NCBI GenBank assembly: GCA_014825775.1
Contig: MVAQ01000050.1
Coordinates: forward strand, 1 to 64,000
DNA from: Krasilnikovozyma curviuscula
Lineage: Eukaryota > Basidiomycota > Tremellomycetes > Cystofilobasidiales > Mrakiaceae
DNA length: 64,000 nt
Reading direction: 5' to 3'
Below, piece by piece: positions 37,101 through 48,812 of this stretch. The position numbers were made by a program, and so were the translations under genes. Each line of letters opens with the position of its first letter. Position 1 is the stretch's first letter. The notes under the pieces were generated by a model. It worked only from the letters and a program-made list of their open reading frames with translations. It had not been told where the DNA came from and did no database searches.

Positions 37101-38354
37101 TGCTGGAACTGGAACCGAACGTGACAGCGATGAGTTGAAGAAGGAGGAGCTGAAGTCAATATTATCACGGATTTCTAAAATCCAATTGGTTGTATTGGAT
37201 GCGGTCATAGGCCATCTGAGAAAGTAAGTAAATCCGTCACCATGTCCTCTAGTTTTGTCCGCTTATTTTCTCTCTTACTTATTAGCCTCATCAATACAAC
37301 GAAATCAGAAGAAGAAGACCTTACATTTATCTCAAAGCTTGCCATTTCACTAGGTCGAGGTACGCTTTCAGCTCGCCTTTGCTGCACAAACCTCCATCTG
37401 ACCGAGCTTGTTTCTTTATCTTTACCAGCCATCCTACGACCTGAGGTAGACACTGAGATCACAATTCAAGATAGATCTCCAGTCCTGTTCTTCACAGATC
37501 TGCTAGTTCACTACTCTGATGTCTTCCCGGTCGTCATCAATCTTCGCAGACAGGATGTGGAGGAACGCTTGAAACCACAAAGAAAAAACACGCGTCCTGT
37601 TGATCGCAGACTGTCTAGAAGCAATATGTCTCCGGAAGAATTGAAGGAATTCCAAACACTGGCGCTCTTAGGGAAAACACCATCATCACCAGCCCCTCCA
37701 TCACCAAACACTCCCAAGCGCGTCTATGTGAGTGAGAGTGAGGCCCGAAAAGCTGCTGCAGAGGCTGCTGAAGCCGAGGCGTCGTCACCTACATCTGAGC
37801 CTCGAAAAGTATTCCATCCCATCACTGCACCTCAACCCAAACGCCTCTCACTCCTCGGTCGACTTTCAGCCCCTGGACCAGATGTTCCAAGCGGCATATC
37901 CATCGAAGCTCCCACCCCTATCGAGCTATCGAAACCAATGCACTTTCATACTGAACCAATCCCACCCCCACCTACTGTCAAAGTGGAAGTTCCAGTGTCT
38001 CCTCAGGCGCAAGACGGAGTCCAACCACCCCAGGGTGAAGAAACTCCAACATTTGACAAAGACCAGCCCTTTGTACCACCAAATGATGACAGAGATGAAC
38101 CCTTTGTTCCACCAAACGAATCGGCGGATGCACCTTTCTCACCGCCAGACGAAGACAGTTCGACATCGGATACTCCGTCCTTTGTCCCGCCTCATGATGA
38201 TCAAGAAAACGGAGGAGAGACAGTAACTGCTGCAGCTGCTTCATTGTCGAGACGTGTGTCAGCGGAGGCTGGCAAGAGATTGGCTGGTCCAAGACCAGGT
38301 GGAGCTAGACCAGGAGGTGCTCGTACAGCTCCAAGGAAATCAGTCGCCGAGTAA
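34198..38354 (+). CDS. F-BAR / DEP / RhoGAP protein, Rgd2-like
   Basis: A membrane-curvature-binding Rho regulator. The first exon is 14 nt (34198-34211). F-BAR begins with LPPSFGNSFWSQDYRRG and continues through several exons with coiled-coil sequence. A Pro/Ser/Thr-rich insert follows at 35.3-35.7 kb, within the F-BAR/DEP linker. The DEP domain reads RYPVLGEYTNCFSGKDFVAFL. The RhoGAP-like domain starts at VIFGGSLTKWA and includes IPPGLCGSYDVPVII and LEPAVGP. At the position of the catalytic arginine finger the sequence is AWIYEVPLAA, a Glu in place of Arg. The tail is disordered, with four FxPP repeats near 38.06-38.19 kb, then an Arg/Gly/Pro-rich end at 38354. The order matches Rgd2, a Cdc42/Rho5 GAP in budding yeast. 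Confidence 0.87.
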
Positions 38355-38953
38355 TATTCAAATCGCGCGTTACTCGTTAAAGACGAGCTTAGTCTTCCCA
38401 AAAATTCCTTTAATGCCAAATATTCATGAATTTAGAGATGTTTAAGAGAACCAATGCCAATTGAAGGTCATTTGTTCAACTGTCACTGCGATGCGCTCTC
38501 TTGGCGCGAAACGGGTCACAATCTTGATCCAGCACGAAGAGCGTTATAGGGACCAACCTCTTGTATGAAAGAGTAAATCAAGCTCTTGTAGATCCCACGT
38601 GGACGTCTGCTTCGTTGTAAATTGCCGATCGAGCTCGTCCGCGCAGCGTCAATGAGGGGAGGCGGCGAATGGCGATCTTCCCATGAACTGTAACATTCAG
38701 ATCTAATGATTCTGCTTGCTTGCCCAGACTAGACCTTGTTTGTTTTGAAATCTTCCGTGTGTTTGTTTACGTGTCAAGCAAGGTTAAGATCTGGTAGCTT
38801 GCCACCTCCCGCTTAGCGTCCGCCTTTGGTTCCATGGGGCGAGAGCACGGTGAGCCTGAACCACAGCAGCGTGCAATCCAACTGTCCCTCCTTTCTACGA
38901 AGTAATCTACAGTCGTTTCAGCTTCCATTTATACTGGACTCTTCTCTATACCC
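38355..38953. promoter_or_regulatory. Intergenic region upstream of ATG15
   Basis: About 600 bp between the stop of the RhoGAP gene and the ATG15 start. An open frame that starts at 38826 in another frame is a shadow. No RNA gene is seen. Confidence 0.4.
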
Positions 38954-40557
38954 ATGGTCTCAAGGATCAGTCAAGCCCTTATCATTGGTCTTGTCACCTT
39001 GCACGCAATCCAGCCAGCTTCAGCTCTCACCCTTGTCCCAATCCACAAACACACCAAGTCGAAACTCTCTCCCCATGCTCGCAATGGCGAACTATCAGCT
39101 CTCGAATCAGACCCGTTAGCTATGACGCTGAAGACAACTACCCAGAAGATCCAGGTCACTCCCCCCCAGCCGCTTGCGGGAGGCTCGTCTTCCCAAGCTG
39201 TGCTTGGATTAGACGAGGGGACGATGATAGAAGTAGAAGGGCCAGATTATACAGATCAAAGCACTATTTACAATCTTGGTATTATGGCCAACGACGCTTA
39301 CACGCTTCCCTCCCAACCTAGGTGGTGAGTGGTCCCATGCTTTCGCCGATCGTGGATAGCAATGGCGACATTTCCAGCGATCATCGAACTGAGCTTAATT
39401 GTCACATTGTTGTTTCACGGAATGGATCAGGCGTGAATTGGAGAAATACAACCTGACGTTCGGCTTTGGTTGGGAGAACAACGGCGGTGAAGACGAAGAG
39501 ACCGTTGACGGGCTTAGAGGCCATGTCTTCAGCGACGCCAACCACGAGGTCATCATCATCTCCATGAAAGGAACGTCCGCTGGTCCACTAGGAAGAGCAG
39601 GTCCTACAGCGAAGAAGGACAAGATGAACGACAACATCCTCTTCTCGTGTTGCGGAGGTAGAATAAACGTTGGATCCAAGGTCATTTGCGACTGCTACCA
39701 AGGAAAAGCTCCCGTTGGACAATCATTCTTACCATTTGGAAGAAAGATTGACACCTGCTCGAGCGACTGTCTCAAAGAGTGTATCTTGGACGAAACGACT
39801 TACTACACTCAGGCGATGGTAAGTGCCTCTGTCATTTCATTCTTTACTCGGACCAACTCTGACACCAACGGGTTCTTGCCAGGTTCTTTACGCAAAAGTC
39901 AAACACCTTTATCCTAACGCCAACATCTGGTTCCTAGGTCACTCGCTCGGCGGCGCCCTCGCATCGCTACTAGGTCTCACTTTCTCTCGACCGTCGTTGT
40001 CCTACGAGTCTCCTGGCGATCTCCTGGCGGCACAGCGTCTCGGCCTCTACGTCCCCCCTTGGGATAAATCACCAAACACTCACGTTTACCACACTGGCGA
40101 TCTACTGGCGACCTCGCAGTATGTTTTTACGCTCCTTCGTGGCTTTTGCGGGCAGGAAACTGATTCTGCTTCTTTCGACTCTTGCAGGTGCAATGGTGCT
40201 CTTAGTGCATGTTACAGAGCTGGGTATGCTATGGAATCGAAATGTCACGCTGGTCGTCAGATCGTCTACCAAACGGTTGAGAAGTGGGGATGGAAGGTTG
40301 ACCACACAGTACGTCGCTTCCTTTACTGACTCGAAGTTTTTCTCGTCCTCAATGTTTCTGAACTTTTCCAGGGGAGATCCCATACTATCGAGTTTGTTAT
40401 CGACAACGTCCTCTCTAAACAGTGGAACGACGGCGAGCTTCCAAACAAGCAGGGAGAATACCCCGCCGGTAGAGGCCGTAATTGGACGGATGTTCCGATA
40501 CCTCGTGGTGAAGATGTAGATTGTGAAGACTGTGTAGACTGGGCTTTTGTCGAATAG
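38954..40557 (+). CDS. ATG15: Autophagic phospholipase (class 3 lipase)
   Basis: ATG15 is the vacuolar lipase that breaks down autophagic bodies and multivesicular-body vesicles. The start at 38954 begins a signal-anchor segment (residues of about 5-25, ISQALIIGLVTLHAIQPASA), which fits its type II membrane topology. Diagnostic blocks follow: GHVFSDANHEVIIISMKGTSAG, then a Cys-rich segment with FSCCGG and CDCYQG. Next come NANIWFLGHSLGGALASLLG, with the nucleophile Ser in GHSLGG, and THVYHTGD, with the likely catalytic Asp. The Cys-rich block CNGALSACYRAGYAMESKCH follows. An intron splits the Gln codon before CNGA. Four introns. The stop is at 40555-40557. A His in the last exon (GRSHTIE) may complete the triad. 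Confidence 0.94.
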
Positions 40558-40992
40558 ATGTAAATGATCATGTGTTTCGCTACCACTTCTTTCTCTTCCT
40601 CCTTGAAAGTCGCTCATCGAACGTCTCTTAGCGCTTGTTATTGCTTAGTTTGAAAGAAATTGTATTTTTGGAAAGAAGAATAGATAATTAGAGACATATT
40701 GTAGTAAGAGGGCTCAATGGTTGGTCTTGCTTCACCTTTGATTGAAGCCGCTTCTTACGAGAGCTTTATAAAAATGTTGGCTTTCACCAGGACCACCGAG
40801 TTCGATAATAGCAGTCCCAGGATTTTGTTCATTTATTTATTTTGTGGAAACTTTCTCGAAGGACAACATGGCGATGGTGGCCTTGGGCGGCGGTAGTAAC
40901 CCTGGGAGGAAGACTGGGGCATCTCCAACGCTCAAAGTACTTTTTCACCTCTCGAAGGAAGGGTTTTCCTTCCAGATCTACCTGGCATATGC
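40558..40992. promoter_or_regulatory. Intergenic region upstream of the RRN6-like gene
   Basis: About 435 bp. A small upstream open frame starts with an ATG at 40868 and overlaps the main start region, so it could be an upstream ORF in the leader. This is by position only. Confidence 0.35.
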
Positions 40993-43900
40993 ATGGCCAG
41001 CTGGGGTGTGGTCGACAATCCTGTAGTGAAAAAACGCAGGTTTCACTCGAATCGTCCCCCGCCACCTGAGGACGACAATGAAGCAGAAACATCCACAGCA
41101 CGACAGAGGCCTCAAGCTCGACCAATCAGGCTTGATGTTGGTACGATTGGAGCTGCGACGCTCAAGGCCGTTCAGGAAAGCAGTTTCGTGTCGGATGGAT
41201 TCTTGGAGGGGGCCGACGAGGAGGAGCATCAAGTTTACTCGTTTCAGCGGCCTACTTCAAACCAGGAAGCCTCATATGGATACCTCAATGGCCAACCTGG
41301 TACGAAGGGCAAAAGGAGACATAGGTTGGAGTGGAAGTTCGCTGCTGAGAACAAAAGAGGTGAGTTTGTGACTATCTTTGCAAACTTTTCAAGAGGACTA
41401 ACTATGTTCTGGCTGTGATGAACGCTGTAGGCATCAATCTTCAGCAAATAAAACCTCCACAGAAGGCATTTCCGGGAACTATAGATTTGGAACGAGGAGT
41501 TACAGATGGTCTTCTTACCAGCGAACTGGTACAACAAGGAGTGAGTTGTCAGACCGAAAACATATCTGTGTGATTCTGACCACTGGACGGTCTGCAGATG
41601 CGTTACTTGAAAACAACTCATCCAACTCTCGACATCCCTTACTCGATCATTTCAGCTGAATACGCGGAAATGAAGTCATCCTCCTCACCCGTATCTTCTT
41701 TCTCGGAACCAGCTTACGATCCTTACCGCGGGAACAAGATGTCTAGTACAACCCGACCTTACGCCCACAGGCGTCCAATGGGCAATGCAGTGAGATATCG
41801 TAGTATGGAAGCGCTTGTCGCGTTCGCCATGGGCTCTAATGGCGACGAGCTCAGTGAGTTCTGGGGTAGTTTGACTTTGTCAGACTTGTTTCTCTGTACT
41901 GATGATGTTGTTGTTTGCTTCTATTTCGACTAGACATCTCCCAAATGGTATATCATGGCAGAGTTGCTGCTGGTGCCAACGATTCCACCAGAGACTTAGG
42001 CCACTTGAGTTACTTTCGGCCCGCTATCAAGCCGGTTATAAAATTCACAATGCCAATTCAACAAATAAGGTTTGCTCCCTCCGATCTTTTGACTGAAGGT
42101 AAGAGAATTTCCCTGTGAGTCAGCGTGCCTACTGGCTGACCATTGTCTCTTCTCTAAGACGGCCACATATCGTCAGCGATATCTCTAGCAGTTAGGACTC
42201 ATTCTTCAATGAACTTCCTTGCTATCAAAGACCCAGATACGGACTCGAAAATTAACATTGATCTCCAAGCGACAGTTGTTGGCTCTTTGACTTACGCGGA
42301 AACAAACGGACGCCGCCCCATCGACATGTCAGCCAGTCAGTGGGATGCATGCAGAACGGTGGTTATTGATGATGGCGGTGGCATTTATGAATGGTACTTG
42401 GAGAGTGGGAGGTATAACGTAGTAAGAAAAGGTGACCACAAGAGGTTCTCAAGGAGGCGCTCGGCGGAACAAGCCGTCAACCCATTCCATCGGATATCAT
42501 ATGGGTCTTCGAATAGCGTTGTTTATTGGGCAAGTGAAAAAGAAGTAAGAATGCTGGATTTCAGGGTACGTTTGCTTCTATCTGTTTTTTCTGCTTGCCC
42601 ACTTACAGCCTGATTCATTTTGCAGGACCCCTCATCGAACGTCCTCATTTACGATACGAGGGGATCAAGCGCTGGGTGTATCTTCACCTGTTTTGATTCT
42701 TATGAAGAAGAAGAGTTGAATCCTGTCATTCATGGAATGGCTACTACGGACAGCGTTCTTTGGATCGATCATCGAATGCCTGGACGAGGACCTCTTCTTG
42801 AAATCAACCACAACAGAAAGTATGACCGTTCTTTGATGCTGGAAAGCGTCAATGTTGATGGTGGTGAGTGCATTTTGTGACGAGCTTTTCTTCCTCTTGC
42901 TCAAGAATTTCAATTTGTGTATTTCAGTGCGGACCACCTTTCTCTCATCGACGAGAAATTCTTTCATGTCATCATACACTGTTAACTATTCTGATGGGAT
43001 TGTCCAATCCCTTTCCGACCCGTACATGCTCGACCCACCATCCCATTCTTCGACAACATCGTTTGAGCGTATTGGTATGACGTTCATCCGCAATCCTCAA
43101 GAGAAAGACACCTCATACGTCAATCTCTTTGAACTTTCCTCCTTTGGGGAAGTCTGGCTCAGGAAACTTGGGAATGACGACAAAAACTTCAATTACCGCA
43201 ACTTACCTGCAGCGTCGATGAAGAAGGCTGAATTAACGAGTGGTATTGAATGGAACGCCAAAATGAAGCTTCTTGATGACAATAGGAGGCAGGCTGCTCA
43301 GAGGGTAGAAGAAACCGAATTGCGAGAGCGCAAGCTGGTCGATTTCCAGAAACTACACGATCGTAAGCCCTGACCTCCCAGCTCTTTTTCTGCTCCGATT
43401 TGACGGGCTTTCTCATTTGTCACCTACAGAAGTGTTTAATGTCAATAAGATTCAGAGCGTATCAAGTGCTGAGAGCTCTCAAGAGGCTGCCAAGGCAGTG
43501 CAATCAATGTCAAACTTCATTAGAGATCTGGAAGTTCCTTTAGATGGACTCGTCACAGTGTGAGTCCACTCAATATTTGCTCTTGGTGAAAGTGGTTTAG
43601 TGAAAGTGATGGAACTCTTGCTGATAGTAACTATGTGTCTGCAGTCACGACATCTCGTACATCTCCACATCTACAGAGGAAGCTCCAACCTCTCGCTCCG
43701 ACTTCTTCAACCCAACTCCTCTAAATCCCTCGGCACTAAGCATACTCAAAATATCAAATCAACTCGCTGAGATTCAACCCAACTTCTCCAAGCAATCTGG
43801 CTACACATTCTTTCCCACTAAACGGTTCGCGACGCTCGCCGGAACTGCTCTCTCACCCCCACCGAATGGAGAGGTCGCGGAAGCTGCGTCAACACTCCAA

Positions 43901-44929
43901 CCCTTCATCCAGTTCGACAAGATCCCAGATTTTTCTGAACAACTGAAGGGGGAATTCTGCATCAAGAAACTTCCTAAAGGCGCCAAATCTCAGAGCACGA
44001 GGTTCACACCTGCGACGGCAAGAGCTGAAGCGGCTTGTGATGCTTTGGCTCTTGATCTTGCTTTATCCTGCCAGATTTACTCAGACTTACCTCTCATCAA
44101 AGACGAACATCCTGGAGTTGTTGGAATTGCTGATTTGGATGCGATTCTCCAGAGGGCCGCTCAGAACATGTCTCTCAACGATGATGCACCTGGGCCGATT
44201 CCGTTTGGAGTTCTCAAACCTGTATCCCAAAGCCATAAGCACCACAAAGGACAGCAGTCACGCATCAGTAACAATGATTTGGAAGACGAGAGTTCTTCGG
44301 AAGGGGAGGATGACGGTGATGGTGACGATCTGGCAGTGAAAGCTCCTCTTGCAGCTCGAATGATCCTGTCGGATTGGGTAGTTGGTCAAGATGTATCAGC
44401 ATACAAGTGGATTGACTTCAGAACTGCTGAAGAAACTGATGAAGACTTATCATTACCAAAGCCTCAGCAATCTCAGCGGTCTACAACAACATCTCAGTCT
44501 CAATCCCAACTCGTTAGATCCACTTTCGGCGGAAGCTTTTCTCAAGAGATTTATAATAGCCCTCAGTCTTATGGCCAACAACCACCAATGGTAGCGTCTG
44601 TAGGACCTTCCAACACTCAGCCCCCTTCGTTGCGCTGGCGGCTGCCTGATGCTGCTGGTCCATCGAGTCCAGCCGCATCAAACTTAACCGTGAGGTTCAC
44701 AGGGGCGTTGAATGACCGGCCACCAATTCAGTCTACAACACAAGCAACTCAGCTACTAGGAAGCGGTGCAAGGGATCTCAGCGGTGGACGGGTAGGAGGC
44801 GACTCACAGGAGTCGTTACCTGATTTTGCACGCAGTCAGATCGAACCTGGGAAGTTTGGTGGAAGGATCTCTACAGGAGGTGGCGGCACAAAAAAGCTTA
44901 AGCCGAAGAAGAGGCTGGGAGGGTTTTAA
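40993..44929 (+). CDS. RNA polymerase I core factor subunit, RRN6/TAF1C-like
   Basis: RRN6 family proteins are part of the core factor that recruits RNA polymerase I to rDNA promoters in the nucleolus. The start chosen is the ATG at 40993 (MASWGVVDNPVVKKRR). The central 41.9-43.3 kb encodes beta-propeller-like sequence without standard WD signatures, such as ISYGSSNSVVYWASEKEV. A helical domain follows with FFPTKRFATLAG. The C-terminus carries the recognisable pieces ILSDWVVGQDVSAYKW and the end PGKFGGR followed by KKLKPKKRLGGF; fungal RRN6 proteins end in a similar basic tail. About nine introns, stop at 44927-44929. Identification rests mostly on the C-terminal motif and overall layout, so it is good but not certain. 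Confidence 0.75.
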
Positions 44930-45072
44930 TCAGCTGCATGATTTACTTGCTGGTTTCTTCAATGCTTGTCGTAAGGTGTGCAAGAAGAAAATCGCATAAT
45001 CGTCGTCTGTTGAAGATGTCACGGTAGATCTACGAGAAATTAACAAGTATCAACCAGGGACAACAGCCGCTT

Positions 45073-46651
45073 CTAAGCGGTGAGATCCTGCTTCAAGACA
45101 TATCTGTATCTAGGCAAGCCGTCGGCGAGATCTTTGAGAGCTTGACCGGCCTCCTTCATAGGTCTGACTGTGATCAGTGGTCGGACATTCTTCTCAGCAG
45201 CAACCTTGAGCATTTCAAGAGTCTCCGCTCTGCTTCCAATAAGGGAACTTCCTATAGCACCTCCGTTACCCATGAAGGCGAAGGTGTTAAGCGCTGTGGA
45301 GAAATATATCAACGAGAGCTCAGCAACCCCGGCGCAGATCCATCGTTAGGGCAAATTTCTCACCTGGCCAGTCATCCTCTGGAGCTCCAAGGAAACATAC
45401 ATGTCCATGAGGACGGAGAGTAGAGAGGAGCTCTTTCAATGGGATGCTCGATGAGCTGGAGGTCACTAACAAAACGTCGAAGGTGTCGAAAAGCGAGAGA
45501 TGGAACCCAGCGTTCTTGGTGGCTACGAAGATATGGAGGCAAAACACAGTCAGGAAACAGAGTATCACGATGATATTAGGGTATAACTCACCGATAAAGT
45601 GGTCAGCACCAAGTTTGACGGAGTCGGCTTCCTTGGAGTTGGAATGGGAAAACGCCCAAACTTCCGCCCCGAGCGCTTTGGCGAACTGAACACCGAGATG
45701 TCCAACTCCACCAATTCCAATTACTCCCTGAAATTAAAATTGAAGACTTGAGTCATGTGAACCAAAGGTGAACGAGAGCACGACCTACGACTCGTTTTCC
45801 TGGCCCAACGCCTTGTTGCATCAGAGGAGCAAAAGTAGTCACTCCAGCACAGAGCAAAGGTGCAGCTTCTTCAGAACTAATCTCGTCTGGAATGGGGTAA
45901 ACCCAGTGCTCATGGACCCTGGTCTTGCCTAAAAACAATAAGCGAAGGTGGAAGTCAGAAACGTGATTGTAAACAATGGACTTGGGATGGACCTACTAGC
46001 ATAACCACCCTTAGTGATGTAACCGTCGGGGTACGGTGTGTTGTAAGTCCAGACAACGTTTTTACAGTAGTTCTCGTTTCCTGATTTGCATCGATCACAT
46101 TCCAAGCACTGTGAAAGCGAAATGGTTGATCATTAAGTTTCGTGTTCGCGTGTCTTTGAGCGAAGGAAGGAAAGGACCCACGGCAGAAGAGTGGGCTCCA
46201 ACACCAACTCTGTCTCCAACTTTGACGAGAGTTACCTCAGGGCCAATTGCTTTGACGAAACCAACAATCTCGTGTCCAGTCACGCAGAAGTCGCCTATCG
46301 TTGGCCCCCAACCTCCGGAGACAGTGTGGTGGTCGGTACCACAGACTACAGTCGTTCAAAATATACCGCGCTTAGTGGCTAGCAGCGAGATGGGTTGTTT
46401 GAAGTATAAAGCTCACCACCGCAGCAGTCGATGTCAATGTCAACATCGCGAGGACCTTGAGGCTTGAGTGGGTACTCGACAATACTCATTTCAGTCCATT
46501 TTGAGTTGTCATGAACAGCACTGTGATGGAGCAACAGATCAGGGGTTGCAGACCAAAGATTTGAGAACGTGAGAATGACAACACTCAAGCTTCTCTCAAC
46601 CTTTGTGAAGAGTTGGACTTACTAGCCTTGTGCAATTTCTGTAGAGATCAT
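45073..46651 (-). CDS. Zinc-containing NADP-dependent alcohol dehydrogenase (ADH6/cinnamyl-alcohol type)
   Basis: A medium-chain dehydrogenase that reduces aldehydes in the cytosol. The start at 46651 (MISTEIAQG) leads into YAVHDNSKWTEMSIVEYPL. Catalytic zinc ligands are the Cys of CGTDHHT, the His-Glu pair of TGHEIVGF and a later Cys. The structural-zinc lobe is CLECDRCKSGNENYCKN with four Cys. The nucleotide fold has GIGGVGHLGVQFAKALGAE. The sequence after strand 2 is FSHSN instead of an Asp-containing loop, which fits NADP(H) preference. The C-terminal part reads FMGNGGAIGSSLIGSR, ending at the stop at 45073. About seven exons. It belongs to the ADH6/ADH7 group; the substrate is unknown. 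Confidence 0.88.
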
Positions 46652-47190
46652 TTTGAGGATTTGATTATTTGGAAAAACTGTTGGACAGATGTTTGCTTGA
46701 GTTGTGAAGTGCGGAGATGAATACACAAACAGGAAAGGACCATCTGCGCTTTATACCGGTCGACCTTCGGCTACTCTCGATAATGGCAAGGCCGTTGTTC
46801 GCTGTTAAATCAACCTCCACTAACATTAATAGTAAAATGAGACAGCTATGGGTCCAAACCATAATGAATGTCCGAGAGAGGGCAAAAAAAAAAGGAACTG
46901 CGATCGTTTCGCTGCTGACAAAAGCCTTCGGTCTCCTTAATATTAGTTTTGCCTCAACCCTCCACCGTTCTTTTTGAAACAGCAATACATGGAGGTCATC
47001 AATACAGGTATGAAAAGATGAGTAAGAATGCAATGAGTGTGTGAAAAATGGTCGTATATGGAGCGAAGGGAAAGGGAAATCCAAAATGATGTGCACCCTG
47101 GCAAAAAACATAAACAATCTCCTCCGATATTTCCGATGCTTATCGAGTGTCCCGGTCGAGTCCCACACCAGACGTCGACGGACATCATAT
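46652..47190. promoter_or_regulatory. Intergenic region upstream of the alcohol dehydrogenase
   Basis: About 540 bp between two genes on the same strand. A 167-codon - strand open frame overlaps it but shows no domain, splice logic or sensible start. A short A-run lies at 46886-46893. Confidence 0.4.
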
Positions 47191-48166
47191 TCAAAAGACG
47201 GAATCAGTGGAGACCCAACGGTAGGCGTTCTTTGGTGCGTGGAGCGGGGTGATGCCAGCGTTCGTTTTTCGATTGGTCACGTTGAAGGGGATCTCATCCA
47301 GTGAAGGTGTAAGGGCGGGAATACGAGCTGAGCCACCGGAGGGACCCATGAATTTGAGAGAGCTGGCGAAGGATTGTTTTTGCTGTGGGGTGGCTATGAG
47401 ATAAAAACGCAAGAGCAATCGATGTCGGTGACGGTATAGTGACGGACTGTCACCATTTTAAGGTTTTGGAAACGCTCTCTTTCCACAGCTTCACCACTTC
47501 AACGATCAAATTCGACATAACTGAAAACCACATCAATCGAAGGATATGCTTCGACCTTTGCCACCCTCCGAACGCGCCGACCAGTCGAAAACAAAACAAA
47601 GATAAAATGAGGAGAGGTTGCGACTCACTATCTCCTTCGATGGGAATGATGTCCATACCCGTATGCACGCTATGCTTCTTCTGATCTTGCTCCTTCAAAT
47701 CCTTTAAGACCGAACTCAGATCCAAGTTTTTAAGTTCGTCGCCCGCACCAGCAGCGGGATCGACGCCGTGTTGTTTTCCTTCGTCAAACGACGCCCGCTT
47801 CATTGACCTGCGTCGCTCCTTGAGAGGTACCACCGGCTTCGCAGACGTACTAGAGACAGAGGTGCTCCGCTGCTGTTTGTTGGAGATGATGGGCTTGGCT
47901 GGAGTATTTGGTGGAGCGGCGACGGTGCTGATGGGTGTCTCGAGATCAATCGACGAAGGGGGAGACTCTGCTTGAAAGACGGAGGAGGTGTAGCTGGAAG
48001 AGGAGGTTATGCTGCTGGAATCCTCAGAGGATGGTATCTGTTGTTTGGAAGGGATGTATGTTGCTGTGGTTTTGGAGGAGGAGGAAGTAAGGGGGACAGC
48101 AGAATTGAAGGGGTGGGTTGCGAGGAAGTCAAATTCCTGGTCGCTGGTATGAGCGGTAGCTGCCAT
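47191..48166 (-). CDS. Ser-rich hypothetical protein
   Basis: Not recognised. The start at 48166 gives MAATAHTSDQEFDFLATHPF. Exon 1 is rich in Ser/Thr/Pro and has a basic patch, KERRRSMKRASFDEG, with a possible kinase-type site (RRRSMKRAS). The intron runs from about 47630 (GTGAGT) to about 47399 (CTCATAG). The last exon has TPQQKQSFASSLKFMGPSGG and a short conserved-looking end, GITPLHAPKNAYRWVSTDSVF, with the stop at 47191-47193. About 250 residues, with no transmembrane segment. Probably disordered, perhaps regulated by phosphorylation; this is inference from composition. Confidence 0.6.
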
Positions 48167-48812
48167 GGTGGTATATAATCTTGTGTCTTGGTTTGCTATC
48201 TACAGAGTTGCTTTGTGGGAGTTGGGTGGAAGATGGAATAAAAAGAGAAAAGAAACAAAGAAGGTAGTATCCCGCGTCATAAATGCGGCGCACGTGAGAT
48301 GGGTGAGACTCCAGTTCGGGGGTTCAGCTTGTCGAAGGCGGACTAAAAATTGCTATCTCTGGTCGAAAGAGGCAACTTGCCCTCTTTTTTAGGACCGGGA
48401 CATTCTTGGTAAACTCCTGGGTTCAGACCTGCCCTCGATGCAATGGAAGCAACGCCACCGGCTACTCACTGGAACTAACCCAGAAGAGCGAACACCGCAG
48501 GGGAGTGTTTTCGCAGCAGAGGACTGTGTGCATAGCACACAGGTTAAAGCTAATCAACGCTATACCTTGAATTGAGTTGCATCCTGATCCGTTTGGAGTG
48601 ACTTGCCAAACCGCAGTGTGATTCGACGTCAGAAACGTAAATAAAGTTATGATTGAGCATCTGCAAGTTTAATTCTCATGGATCATAACAAAGAGTGAAG
48701 AGAGAGAGACAAGTAAAAGGTATTAAAGGTAATGACATCCATGACAGATTAGAATTACCGTAAGATAAGGGAATAGTGTAATGGCGGCAGTGCGATCTGT
48801 TCTCCTCGGGCT
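48167..48812. promoter_or_regulatory. Intergenic region between the hypothetical gene and GFA copy 1
   Basis: About 650 bp without a recognised gene. It ends where the duplicated 1.1-kb segment begins, at 48813. Confidence 0.4.

Noticed and set aside
46665..47168. 167-codon - strand open frame
   Set aside because: It has an odd composition and no family features. It ends just upstream of the alcohol dehydrogenase start and overlaps likely promoter sequence.
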